From positions 2,106,704 to 2,170,703 of the forward strand of contig JACDQD010000009.1 of NCBI GenBank assembly GCA_019843655.1: DNA of 64,000 nucleotides, in the 5' to 3' direction. This stretch comes from Lethocerus indicus. Its lineage: Eukaryota > Arthropoda > Insecta > Hemiptera > Belostomatidae. The notes beneath the pieces were generated by a model. It did not search any database, was not told the DNA's origin, and saw nothing but the letters and a program-made list of their open reading frames with translations. Shown here piece by piece: positions 13,401 through 24,757 of this stretch (the stretch's first letter is position 1; every line of letters starts with the position of its first letter). Both the position numbers and the translations under genes were made by a program.

Positions 13401-16400
13401 CTGTCCCCAGTTTGTAGATAGTTTTGCGATAAAACGGCCCGGATTTTGACGATATTTTGTCTCGAAAAAAGATACTTCTCTTCCGATTCAAATTTTACGG
13501 ATCTTCGGCCGGACATCGATCCGCCGCTCCCTATATTCACGATCACAACTTATAATATCACTCTTAAAACGCCTTCTCTGTCTTCTGAGTCAGTCCTATT
13601 CCAGGCTGGCTGTTTCTCAGCCTTCCGCCATCGTCAGTAGTCACAGTAACCGCGAAACTCGGGGTGGAGCTGCTCTTCCCACTTACGTTATTATTCAAAT
13701 AAAAAATATATATTTTACCTCCCGTCAGCTTTGAAGATTTTCAATATCTCTTGCGATAACGCCCGATCTCCTATATATAATTTAGTACGATATAAAATTT
13801 GCCATTTCTCCGGATTCGAGGATAGAAGTACTTTTCGTTGTTATCCCCGAAAACTGAGATACAACTGATGGTTAAAAACGTAGGGAATGTTAGTTAAAAG
13901 CCGTTTGGTGAGTCTAAAGGTTGAGTGATTTGAATGGGTGATATACAAGCGGTCGGAGTGCGCCCTCCGCTGAATCCTAATCGAAAGCCCACCTCTGTTA
14001 TGTGGTACCGGTAGGTACAACGAAACTTTGGTACCCCTCTGCATATCCATACAATGGTACGGACCAATTTCAATTTTCCATTTCGACGTCCCGTCCGACA
14101 ATTAAACTTGTACTTGAGAATAAACGAACGCATCCGGAGAGTGGTGTACGCCCTACGAAAATAAATTACTGATATTACTGATTCGAAATCGAATCTAATC
14201 ATACATAATAAATAATTGTTCGTACTTTTATACTTCGTTTTCCTTAACTCAAGCGATGAATCGAATATATTTCTCGATAGGCGATTACATTTTTTGGCGT
14301 ACAGTTGTAACATTTATTTTTTCGTAACGCGTAATCTGAATTCCAAATAGTATACTCGGGTCAACCTTCTTTCTTTCAATCTTTTGACACATTGATGGAA
14401 AATTCCCCGTCGCGATCCGAATTTTCCTTATTCGAGTTGAATTTAAGTCCTCGGATTTTTATTATCGTAAATTTCCCGATATTCGTGCATTATAAACGCT
14501 GTTTGTGCATGCATGTATCTACGATATCCTCTGTGTATATTTAAAGAAAAATAAAGTGTTTTTTTTATTTATTTACTGGTTCGAATCCCGCCGATGAACT
14601 GAACTGTCCTCCGATTACAAATTTCAAAACGGCTCCCGCCCTTTAAAAATTTGTCTCGCGCGTACTTATTAAATTTGTTAAAAATGAAAAATCCATTTTT
14701 TCGGTTGTTTATCTATTTCTGTGAAACCCGGCTATCGCCTTGTTCCGAAATCCGGTCCCATATTCTATTCTGAAAATATTCATCATCGACGAAACCGCTG
14801 AGATTTTCGCTGATGACGTATTTTCTTGTTTCGCTCGGACACTTCCGTCGCTCGGCGTTTCACGAACTGTTATCGGCCAACTTCCGGCCCAACCCGAAGT
14901 AAGTAACAAGTCACACCGAGGAGTGTCCCCACCCTAGAACTTCAATTTTCTTATCCAAAATCGCTTTCAATTAACAAGACTAAAGCTGAGTAACTTATCC
15001 TGTACGCTGTGAATGACGTTGTTCGGGGCTTTCTTTACATCTTTTCAAATCGCAGGGTTAATAATCAAAAAACCCGCAACTCCTCCACACAAGTTCACCG
15101 CGGGAGTGATCAGAGTCGAACGGTGAAGAGAGACCGTGAAAACTATTTGGAATCGATACAAAACAGATGTTGCTGGGGGGCTGTTCATGGTCCCCTCAGA
15201 ATGGACTAAGAAAGTGTTCTTCAGAAGGCGGAAGATTGAGTCATATTCCCGGCATGACCGTCTGATAGGGGGCAAGTTACTTTGAAGAAATCAGAGCACA
15301 AAAACGCTACGTTTTTTCTTCCTTAAAAACGTTGACCCCCTTAGATTCTTGGCCCGTGTACATAAACGACGTTCTGCTACTGACTATGGATAGAAGCTGC
15401 AAACACTTATTAATAAAAATCTTCGTAATAAGCAGTCGTTAATTTTGCAGGGGAATTCTCCATTTTCCGACTGGCCGGAGTTTAAAGCGGTTTTTTCCTC
15501 GGTTCGTACAGGCGATAACCCGAGCGTGCTACAATCGCGCAGATAAATTTGTATCCCGACTAATTAATATAATTTTTGTCGTTTAATTTCTTCCTCGCTT
15601 TCAAGCGAATCGCACTCTGCCGGCCGAATGCTTTACAGGGCCATAACTAAGTGTAGCCGTTGTCCCGAGGAAATGGAAAAGCTGGACCCGACGAAAGCTC
15701 TTGGCAGAAGCGTCCATTTGGGGCAGACACTTATTAGTCCGTGCCCTCGTCAAGCCCGAGATGATTCCTCTCCATCGTTGGCTAATCTCCGTGTTAAACC
15801 CTTATTAAAAGCGTTTACTCGTCCATATACCTGTCTACGCGGCGGGAAAGCGTTCCATACCGCCGGACGAGAGGTTGAGCTAAAAAAATATAAAAATAAA
15901 ATAAATTCCGAATATTTCGGCAAGAAAAACCCACTCTGCAAATTGTACGGCTCGAAAACACTTTTTACTTGGTGCTTGTTTGGATAGTAAAACTGCGCTG
16001 AAATGATAGTAAAATCAATAGAAACACCGATGTAAACTAATACAAAATATGAGTATTATGCATATTGACAGTGTGGAAAATTTAAAAGATAAAAAAAGTT
16101 ATAATTTCGCGAAATTCATTACCCGTCTTAAGGCGCCTTACAGGAACGGTAGCACGTTGTGATACGCGTCTTGGCAGTGTAGTTCCCGATATAGTCTGCC
16201 GATATATAGACCGGTTTAGAACTGCCCTAGACACCCCAGCCGAGAACCGGGCTCTGGAAATAGCGCTCACCCCCCAACCCCTATATAGGAGGTGTACCTT
16301 TTTACACCTGAAAGAAACAACATCAACAACAATAATCACCGTAGCAAAAATCAACGTACAATAAAATAGGTGAAAAGGGTCAGCATTGCCAGCATGCGTT

Positions 16401-19400
16401 AACGGAATGCTACTGAAGATGGCGAGAAGAACGCGGTAGGGAATCGGAGCACGGACTGGAATTGGTTTATTCCATGAAATAACTTATAAACCTATAAACC
16501 CTTTTCTCTGTGAAAAACTGGTCGAATTTTCAGGACCCACTAAAATTCTCTTCATTCTGAAAAACGCGATAAATCTGCGCTTTCGGCGTTCCGAAAATAA
16601 CACGCCCTATCACCGAATTCGATGTCTTATCGGGAGAGCCACCCGCATTTACGAAAAATGCGCGACACTCCAAAGACAGTTTCGTGTTCGAACGTCTTCC
16701 GCGTTTCGCTATCGATATAAAAAAATATGGGCTCAACCATGTGCCTAGTTGAAAAGTGTTCGGAGCGCGTTATTCGCAGGAAAATAATATTTATCTTAAA
16801 CCACACATTTATATTTGGATAAATCTCACCGCGGGGTTTCATTCGTACTGGGTTGCAGAGATAAGACGAGTGGGACACCCAGCAATACCGCGTCGTTTCC
16901 CCCGCGTACGACGAAAGAGGAAAACATCTGGCCCTACATATATTTTAGAATACACAAATTGGACTCAATGATGTATTCGAATGTGTCAATAAATTTACTG
17001 CGCTGTACCTAGTCTTAACGCGACGCCGATTTGAATTGGGACCCATTATTGTCACACTATTTATATCCAGTTCAAAAATCGGCTGTAAGTAATAGTATGT
17101 TCTCGAGGAGTCTTAGCATGACTCCTGATGACAACTGAGTCTTGTATGTGTTTTCTACGGGTAAAATACCAAAACTTTGGTCCCGTCTTGAAAGAGCTTT
17201 CTGGACTCGAATGCATTTTTATGATATCTGGGAACGCTGCGAATTAAAGCAGTTTTTCCTCTCCTGCAAGATAAAAACCTAGAGGAAAGAGTGCCCGGCG
17301 GGGGCGAAATTCTGAAGCAGTTGTATCGCGTTCGGTGCCCACTTAGGCCCGTGAAAGACCACACCAACTTAGATTAGATATGTAGAACATCTGAGATTAG
17401 ATTAAGGCGCGTCGTAGGCCTTTTTTTCACGTCGCTACCGCATGTTCCAGTTATCTCACCGTGGACGGAACAAGAGCACGTACTCGCCCCTAGGTGCGTT
17501 CTCGGGACGAGACCACTCCACCAGATAGTATTACGCTCAAATCGCGCTGTATGCCCAAATAAATTATCGTGTATTCACTGTTATACACCGAATATAGCGA
17601 ACGAATAAATTATGGTGGGATCTCGAGTCTAAACTACGAAATAGCCGAGTGGACTGATTTTTTTTCTGAATTATTTTATACCCCGTCCCGTAATCTTGTC
17701 GGCGTCATGAATTTTATTCCGCGTAAAAAAAATCGCAGTTTTTGGCCAGCTTTCGAAAACTGGGATCGCGAACGACCGGGATTAAAGGGTAAGAAGTGGG
17801 ACGCCGGGGGACATACCTGAAGGTGGCGCCCGGTTCGGGGAATACGATGAGGCCGGAAGTCAGACTCCAGCCAAGTGCCAAGTCATGTGCAAGTACGTGC
17901 CTGTTCGGATCACGATCCCCTGCCCACCACCGTCGAGATAGCGTTCAGTTTTCCCTACGCAAGTATGAGGATAACTATGAGTCCGCCGAAGAGTGGATTA
18001 AGTTTCGCCAATAATTCGCGGGACATCAAGAATGCGCGGAAGATGAAGAGGAGGCTCAGCATTTAAGGTTGATGGACCGGCAGTATTGAGAGTGAAACTT
18101 TCACAATTCCCGGAACTAAAAAATAAACCATCTTCAGTTGCCCTCGGTCACTATCATTTCCATTATGTTCGCCGGTAGCAATCTCGATTTCATTGATTAT
18201 TTTAAATTTTAAATTACGAATCGATATTAACCTCCGGGGTTTTTCTACATCGCCGGTAGCGTTCTACAAAAAAAAACTAGGTAATTGTGTCAATAATTGA
18301 TAGCCGATAAAATGCTTCGTACAGCAGTTAGCAAGGACCAGTTTTATTGCTGATAAGCCTCCGTGTCAGCTTATGTTGATTTTTCAGATTAAAAAAAAAA
18401 CCGTATTTCTATTCCGACGTTTTGGACTACCATAATTCTTGGGATGAAGCATCCTTTCTTAATAACGCACCGACGCCATTTGAATAGTGTCAAGTTTCTT
18501 GGTGGATTGATTCGAAAAGCTGAAAAAAAAAATAATAATGTTCAGTCGAGAAAATTGATTTATGACGGGTATTATATATCGATATTGGTTTGGCCGAAGG
18601 TCCACAGTGACCCCGCCGCATGAACCGTGTCATTGACTCCTCCCGCTGTCAACGTCTTATCTGTCGCTTCCAACCTCCACACTGTCCGAACCATTATTCT
18701 TTCGAAACGACAAGGAGAGAGAGAGAAAAACGGAGAAGAAATCTCAATTTATACGGCCCGAGGAAGAGCAATAAAAGCGGTATATTAGGCTTCTAAACGG
18801 TAGCGATAATATGAGTTAGATTTGACCCGTCCAGGGTGGCCGATAAGCTGCAGTCGATGCCCGTTCTCTGGAAGAGTGGTTTATCCAAATTCTATAGTGT
18901 TAACACTCGATCGAACCCCCTTATAGCCTCAGCTATCCCGCTGTAGTTTTTTTTTTTTCAGTTCACTCTCCCTTCTGGGAGGCACGTGTGCAACTTTTGC
19001 TCTCAATGCTTGTTCTGTAGCCTTCACTTCTGTACAGATAATATTCCTCTTCATCTTGGGCTCTCTCTCTCTCTTGAGAAGATTGCTGGTGAGGAAACGA
19101 CGTCATGGTCCGATGTAGAGGAAATAGAAACGACCCAATTGTGACCAAGGACAGGTATACCTTTGGACAGGATCGCAATAGTGATGCCCAAATAACTCAA
19201 CAGTTGTTCATTGAAAGTAATTTCGTGCTGCCATTAAAACTGTCTGTCGCTGGAGTCCAATTACAGACGTATACCGGGCTCAATCACGGCCGTGTTAGGC
19301 CACTAATAGGACGTAAAAAGAACAAATAATAAAACGTATCTAGATAGAGACAGTCCCGGGGTTATCGTGCCCGGTGACCGATAGCAACCTCACGCCACAG

Positions 19401-22400
19401 TCTAACATCTAACACAGTGTTTTTCTCTATCCCAGTAGATATATATATATCCCTGTCCTCTTGTACAAAGGCGCCGTCTCCTCACAATATTAAAATATAA
19501 CACCTGTTCAAATAAGCGATTTAAATCGGCTTACCTTTTTTTTAATCCGATTCATATTCGATATCGGAGTTCTGTTTTATGTGTTCTCTGAGTCCTATAC
19601 GACAGACAGGTATCCTGACAGTTGAAAGCGTGGGAACGATTCAATAAAATAAAATACTGATCGTAGATCGGTCGGGCAAGCAAAATGTAGTCCACTGTTG
19701 GAATTAAGACGGATAAGAAATAATCTCTCGTTAGTTTAAAATCCGGCGAATGTCATAATCCTCCAAATTTAGATACAGCAGCAGGCGTCAACTAGAGCAG
19801 TTACTTGGGGCCTATTTGGCATTGAAGGAGGATATAAGCGATTATTGTCTTAAAATGTGTGCTAATTGGGTTTCGATATGTGCTGTCGCTCGTCTAATAT
19901 GTCCAATCGCCGAGGGCAGGGTTTCATTATCAAATACCGTGTCCGAAAAGTGGTACAAACGTGACCTCGTAGCGTTCTGTAGACCTTACTGTTGCTCCAG
20001 TCGATATGTAACACTTTGGTTCGGCGCCCGAAAGTCGAGAAATTTCGTTTATATATCGAAATGTTTTAACAGTTTTTTTTTGTTGTGATTTCGGGTTTTT
20101 GTCGTCACACAATCAGAACAGCGAGCCGGAGCGCTGAGGCTGAGTTATCAGCGTCAGACCAACTCCGGGCCGGGGCCCACACGTTATAATATTATGACTA
20201 AACACTATAATTAGACGACGCTAATAGTCTACAACCGTTTCCCATGCTAAATTAACTAATTTAGACCCGCCGACGACCTAATTTAGACGGTTTGAAACGA
20301 CGAATGGAAACTGAAACAATGCCAGGTCCCCGCAGCTGTCCGATAAGCTCGTACGTACTTTGCCCGCTTCGGTCTTTTGCCAGTCCGGTTTCGGTTGGCA
20401 TTAAAAAAAGCAGCACGTGAGTAAACCAAAGCCTCATACGGAAAGGTCAATAAAGTCTTAAAATAAATATAGGGTCCCTACTTCGCCTATTTTCTAATTG
20501 CCCGCGTTAGAAGAGGTACAACTGTATATACATATATGTATATATAGACATATATATACAAATATGTGTATATATATATATATATATACATATATATACA
20601 TACCGCGTGTTCTATAGAACACGAGAGGACCGCAACAATAAATGTGTAATTGCGGCTAGCATACGAGCAAATCCTTCAAAATTTCGTTTTTCCCAGGAGT
20701 GAATTTCCGTTTACAATTTAATACGGTCACGAAATGCAGTTTTGGAAAAAGCGTACCCCGTGAAATGTACATGCGCCGTTCGCATGTGAACAGGAACGAC
20801 ATATGGCACCACTTGGCGGGGAGGAGTCAAATTGAACCAATAATTAAGCCTACATGTACTGGCGGTACTGTCGCTGGTTCCAGTTAGTTGATGATGTCTG
20901 TTGATTGATTTAATGGGGCAACAATCAACGGGCCAGTGAGATCACCGCGTGCAATTAAACTGTTGAATGAAACACAAAACCGTCGGCACCAACCGACCGT
21001 TTTCACCCCGGACTTTCCGTATTTTCAGTCCCTTTCAACCACGGGATTTGAATTTTCCGGTATTATAACTCTCGTGGCTGGTGAATTTCATTGAGTTATC
21101 AATCAATTATGGTCCGGTTATTGGGCCGAAAAATAGATGGACCGCGTGGGCACTCGACGTAACTTTTACGTCCACTTTTTAGGCAGCGAATTGTGACTGG
21201 TATATGAGACAAAATAACTCGTAGGCATATGAACGAAATTGTCCCAATATGCCCTAGATTTTTAACATTTTTTTTTCTTTATTTGTACAATCAATTATAA
21301 CATAATTATATGTACAAGTGTTGAGTGTATGTTTCTCACTTGAATGGCTTGACGAAAGAAACCATCCAATGACGGCACTTTTCACAATGGATGAAATAAT
21401 TTATGGCTTGGTAAAGCGATTCTACGAGCTAAGAAGATCTCTTCTTAGCCGACGCGGGGGGGGATAATGGATGGGTAAGAGAGGAAAGGGACTGAACGAG
21501 TGGATTGGGATGAGGAGAAAGGCGGGGGTGGAACTTAAAGAACCGGGATTTTGCGACTTCGTCGACTGTCTGTATGTTGAGGTAATTGTGGATTGTCTGG
21601 TTAGAAACATACCAGGGAGCATTAAGGATGGTTCGAAGGACTTTTGACTGAAATCTCTGGATGCGGGCTATGTCGAATGTCTTGGTGGAACCCCATAGCT
21701 CTATACCGTATGTCCATGTCGGTTTCAGTATTGCTTTGTATATTGTTAGTTTGTCGCTTAAGGTCAATTTCGATGTCCGTTTTAGTAATGGCCTTAAGAG
21801 CCCAAATTTTCTGTTTAAGTCGGTTCTTTCGAGTCGGATGTGGGGATTCCACGTGAGAGATTTTTAACATATTCATCTTCAAGTCGTTTTAATACCGGAT
21901 GAAGATTGGTTCACCGATTTTCTGGCTGGAAAAGCAAAACACGTCGTCGGGGTCGGCAGTGCGAGACATGTGTTCAGTTGTGGTACGGACACAAAAAATG
22001 GAGTCGGTGGCATTTAAAAAAGCACGTGTTCCACCACTGTGCTCCTTCTTGAAGGGAACGCTGCCCGTTGCATCCCGAAACCGGTCCCGAGCACAAGACA
22101 GAAAATCGACTCGAATAATCCTCGAATAATTTTTAGATAATAAAAATAGAGGAGTGGACTAGCCGCAAATCATACCGCCAGACCGACACAGGACAAAATA
22201 GGCTTACGAATTACTTTATTCTTCTATGAATATACGCGCTGTATCGTGAACGATACACAAATATTTATTTTTAAATGCATTCCGCCCCACTGTCCTCACT
22301 AAATTTATGGACGTAAGTATTGGGACCAAAAGAGATTTGGATTTTGCACATTGTTAGGTGTTAATAGGGAATTTATCCCTGAGGGGGGGATTTAAATTTA

Positions 22401-22638
22401 AATTGACGCTCTTTAGATTTAATTAAAAATACAACACCCAGTTCCTAGACATCAACGACTGAGCGGGGTACGACCTCAAATACTGTGCCAGTCATAGACG
22501 ATAAAACAACGTTTTCGACGACTCGTCAACATTGTGGAAAAACCAGATAACAGCGGATTTTTTAGGACAGAAACGACCGAATGACGTTCGCAGCGTTTTG
22601 CTTCGGTTTTTTGCCGGATGTACGCAGAGTTGGCATCA

Positions 22639-22680
<42 letters not shown>

Positions 22681-24757
22681 AGCATCTCCAACCGGAAGTC
22701 GCAGTCGGAGGGTTGGTCCTCCGGGGAAACCGGTATTAAACAGCGGTGAATTCCGCGAATAAAAAAATATGTCGCCGCGGAAGAACACGTTAGGCGTTTT
22801 CTGTATTTCGCTTCTTCGTTCCTTTTTTTTTATATATATAAAAACGATAGCGGTTTGCCCTCATATATGGTATCTCTGAAGCGGGAGACACTAATCTGTG
22901 TCGGTTAATAACAGATGTCATTTTTGTTTTCCTCTCTGCGCCTCGGCCTTCCCATCAAAAGCTTAATTGGCACGAGGCGTATAATTTAAAACGAGAATAT
23001 ATATTCTTAATAGTAACAACCGTCCTGCCGTCTTCAGTAGCACTTCAGTGGATTGAGTGAGGCGTTAATCCGAACTGTAGGTACATTTCGCCTTTCCGAT
23101 AAGAGAGGGCCGGACTTCTTTAGATCGAAAGATGCAGTCTTCGGACATGTTGAGGACGCGTTGAGAAATTGCGTTGTAGCATTGTCATGGAGCATTGTTG
23201 AATCGGTCCCCGTTCTCCGGATATTTGTCTATATATATTGTCCCGAAATCCCAGTTGAGAAGGAGCCAGTTCACTAACGAATCTGCGAATCTAATTTCTC
23301 CGCCGTTCTTCTCGTCTGTTGCAGTTATTCTCAGGAGCTGTTGACTTTCGCGGCGGTATGCGCTGTGACCATAATGGCGATGGGTCTGGTCGGCAACCTG
23401 CTGACCATCATAGCGCTCGTCCGATGTCCCAGGGTGAGGAACGTGGCAGCGGCGTTCATTATCAGGTCGATAAAATTTCGTAGTTAACTAACTTCCGAGA
23501 AAATTCGTCCGAAAAAAACGAAAAATAAAATTGTTTCCGCCCGTTTGCAGTTTGTGCGTTGCCGATTTCCTATTCTGCATACTGGTGTTGCCTTTCGAGG
23601 CTTCGCGTTTCATCACCGGCACTTGGGTACACGGCGATATACTCTGCAGGATAGTGCCGTTAGTCAGGTACGGCAACGTCGGAGTGTCCCTACTCTGCAT
23701 AGCCATGATCACTATAAACAGGTAAATTTTATAATTGAAATTGCGTTTACATTAATGGGGGGAAAAACTTTCAATCCTCCCGGAGCCTATTAGAGATAAT
23801 ACCCTCCCGCTGTATTCCAGGTTCATTATGATCGCCCACTACGGCATGTACACGAAAATATACAGGCCCGTCTGGATAGCGGTCATGATCGTATTCTGCT
23901 GGGTGCTCAGTTTCGGTATGCAGATTCCGACCTTCATCGGCAGCTGGGGTAAGTTGTTCGCCTTCGCGTCCGAAAGCCTCCCGAAGCGTATTCCCGAAAT
24001 TCGACCGATCTAACGCCGCTTTTTCCAGGTATGTACGCCTACGACGAAAAGCTGAGGAGCTGTTCGATAATTGAGGACGAGTCGGGCAGGTCCTCCAAAA
24101 CGGCCCTTTTCGTCATCGGATTTGTCATCCCCTGCCTGATTATAGTCTGCTGTTACGCCAGGATATTCTGGGTAGTGCACAGGTAATTGGCGAAAATAAT
24201 AAAAAATTTTAAAAAAATAAAAACAAAAATTGCAGTTCGATTGCGGCAGGCTTAAAATAACGATCTCATATACAAAAATACTAATTTCAGCTCGGAGAGC
24301 CGAATGAGGAAACACTCGGTCGCCAATACGGGGAAGGAGAAACGCGAAGCCAAGGCGAAGAAAAACGAGTGGCGAATAACAAAGATGGTCTTGGCGATAT
24401 TCCTGTCCTTTCTAATCTGTTATTTTCCCATTACTCTCATAAAGATATACGACAAAAAGGTCTATTACCCGGGTAAGTGTTCGGTCCGGTTTCTAGCCAC
24501 CGCAAGTTATTCCTCCGTGTACGAGTGAATGTTTTATTGAACATGTATTTTATTGTCTGTCGTTTGCAGTTCTTCACGTGATCGCCTACCTTCTGTTGTA
24601 CCTTTCGGCCTGTATAAACCCAATAATCTACGTGATAATGAACCACCAGTACAGGCAGGCCTACAAGACGGTGCTCATGTGCAAGAGGCCGAGGCTTCTC
24701 ACTTTGACGCCCGGTGGATCGAGCTATGGAGGTCAGTGTCAGAACAACGTCGTCTAA
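1741..24757 (+). CDS. Tre1: Tre1/moody-family class A G-protein coupled receptor (trapped in endoderm 1-like)
   Basis: Seven-transmembrane receptor at the plasma membrane. In Drosophila the family acts in germ-cell migration (Tre1) and in blood-brain-barrier glia (moody). Coding exons: 1741-1817, 23325-23465, 23551-23721, 23821-23948, 24029-24182, 24291-24472, 24570-24757. They total 1041 nt and join in phase to 346 residues, starting MTDYGDPFLDEELKTD and ending QNNVV. Visible class A landmarks: GN at 49-50 (TM1), LxxxD at 74-78 (TM2), Cys105 and Cys184 for the extracellular disulfide, NRF at 129-131 in place of DRY, Trp157 (TM4), Pro207 (TM5), CYFP at 267-270 (TM6) and NPIIY at 301-305 (TM7). 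Intracellular loop 3 is Lys/Arg-rich. An N-glycosylation site (NGT, 19-21) lies in the short N-terminus. The introns inside the 7TM part are 79-108 bp; the first is 21.5 kb. The choice of Tre1 over the paralogue moody is from memory of family sequence and is less sure than the family itself. Confidence 0.88.
4867..5165. mobile_element. Foldback MITE, near-complete copy
   Basis: Two long inverted arms flank a spacer. The left arm (about 4867-4965) contains GCCATCTTCAGTAGCGGTGT, and the right arm (about 5083-5165) contains its reverse complement. Outward from that core both arms carry the GGTTTCGGCCGCTCG, GGTCTTTCGCTAGACC and CTCCTCT blocks, ending in CCGTA / TACGG. The spacer includes CCTCACTGCACTGTCACTG, which recurs in other copies. 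No ORF is present. I do not recognise the family. It looks like a non-autonomous DNA element mobilised in trans. Confidence 0.8.
6545..6750. mobile_element. Foldback MITE, second near-complete copy
   Basis: Same family as the copy at 4867. The left arm (about 6560-6625) has GGTTTCGGCCGCTCGCCGTC then TTCAGTAGCG. The spacer has the shared CCTCACTGCACTGTCACTG. The right arm (about 6685-6750) has CGAAACCGGTCTAGCGAAAG, GAGAGGAGACGGAAACACGC and the terminal ATACGGTAT. The right arm lacks the core next to the spacer, so this copy is internally shortened. Confidence 0.75.
6950..7092. mobile_element. Foldback MITE, right half only
   Basis: Holds the spacer in reverse orientation (AGTGCAGTGAGGATG, 6958-6972), then ACACCGCTACTGAAGATGGC, GAGCGGCCGAAACCGGTC and GGAGACAGAAATACGC, ending CTACGGTAT. 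The opposite arm is absent, as expected of a broken or half-deleted copy. Confidence 0.7.
7430..7492. repeat. (GA)n microsatellite
   Basis: About 31 uninterrupted GA dinucleotides within intron 1 of the receptor gene. Overlapping open frames encoding Arg-Glu or Leu-Ser repeats are artefacts of this repeat. Confidence 0.95.
9797..9912. mobile_element. Foldback MITE, left half only
   Basis: Contains GTCTCCTCTCGCCGG, CTTTTGCTAGACAGCGG, TTTCGGCCGTTCGCCG and TCTTCAGTAGCGGTGTC in the same order as the left arm of the complete copies. The sequence to the right does not return as an inverted arm. Confidence 0.65.
11085..11155. mobile_element. Foldback MITE, decayed arm
   Basis: Reads GCTACTGAAGATGGCGAACG, GCCAAAACCGTTCTGGC and AAGAGACCAAACC, a diverged right arm of the same family with several substitutions and no partner arm nearby. 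Confidence 0.6.
11868..11985. mobile_element. Foldback MITE, decayed copy with unequal arms
   Basis: A short arm with GCTACCGAAGACCGAAACCG (11871 onward) faces an arm with CACGGTTTCGGCTTCTCGCC then ATCTTCGGTAGC (ending about 11975). The two are separated by a short spacer, making a small imperfect hairpin related to the larger family. Confidence 0.55.
12314..12546. mobile_element. Foldback MITE, best-preserved copy
   Basis: Arms at about 12314-12405 and 12478-12546 are close reverse complements: the left has TCTCCTCTCGCCGGTTTGG and TTTCGGCCGCTCGCCATC; the right has GATGGCGAGCGGCCGAAACC and CAAACCGGCGAGAGGAGACA. The spacer carries GGATGTTTTTCGGGCATCC and CCTCACTGCACTGCCACTG. The arms are about 70-90 bp, so the transcript of the enclosing intron would fold into a long hairpin here. 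No ORF. Confidence 0.8.
13572..13648. mobile_element. Possible highly decayed foldback MITE arm
   Basis: Order and spacing of CTCTGTCTTCTGAG, CAGGCTGGCTGTTTCTC and GCCATCGTCAGTAG resemble the left arm of the family, but identity is low. Could be chance. Confidence 0.3.
16408..16436. mobile_element. Fragment of foldback MITE core
   Basis: GCTACTGAAGATGGCGAGA matches the conserved core of the family over about 20 bp; flanking sequence does not continue the match. Confidence 0.4.
20362..20400. mobile_element. Fragment of foldback MITE outer arm
   Basis: CGGTCTTTTGCCAGTCCGG followed by TTTCGGTTGG matches the outer part of the left arm. The core and the second arm are missing. Confidence 0.4.
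20523..20603. repeat. TA/TATG-rich simple repeat
   Basis: Alternating TATA, CATA and TGTA dinucleotides over about 80 bp, including an uninterrupted run of about ten TA units near 20570. Confidence 0.85.
21268..21860 (-). mobile_element. 5'-truncated jockey-like non-LTR retrotransposon, end of reverse transcriptase ORF plus 3' UTR
   Basis: On the minus strand, one frame from about 21857 to 21429 encodes the C-terminal part of a jockey-clade ORF2. Landmarks are LTWNPHIRLERTDLNRKFG, KLTIYKAILKPTWTYGIELW, IQRFQSKVLRTILNAPWYVS and HPNPLVQSL. The usual basic ending (PRRLRRDLL) lies in a neighbouring frame across the G/C homopolymer near 21458, so the frame shifts just before the natural end. After the stop a short 3' UTR ends in AATAAAGAAAAAAAA on the minus strand (about 21268-21282), the expected A-rich 3' terminus. 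The sequence 5' of 21860 loses similarity, consistent with 5' truncation. The insert is antisense to the host gene. Confidence 0.85.
22638..22675. repeat. (CT)n microsatellite
   Basis: About 18 CT units, with one early interruption, inside intron 1 of the receptor gene. Confidence 0.9.

Larger units (their letters stand above)
1818..23324 (+). other. Intron 1 of the Tre1-like gene, about 21.5 kb and transposon-rich
   Basis: Starts GTGAGT and ends TTGCAG. Apart from the repeats listed separately I see no coding exon; the open frames of 60-140 codons in it have no recognisable motif. Contents: at least ten full or decayed copies of a foldback element, a truncated jockey-like retrotransposon on the minus strand (21268-21860), GA/CT and TA microsatellites, and short C or G homopolymers (near 8866, 9501, 12727, 12866). 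Its base composition is visibly less AT-rich than the intergenic DNA to the right of 25 kb. Confidence 0.75.

Noticed and set aside
13894..14313. 139-codon minus-strand open frame in the receptor intron
   Set aside because: No recognisable motif, no splice partners, and such lengths are expected by chance in 21 kb of this composition.
14579..14592. tRNA-like B box (GGTTCGAATCCC)
   Set aside because: No A box at the right distance and no cloverleaf can be drawn; chance or a very old SINE trace.
15628..15987. 119-codon plus-strand open frame in the receptor intron
   Set aside because: No domain, no repeat hit by eye, no neighbouring coding evidence.
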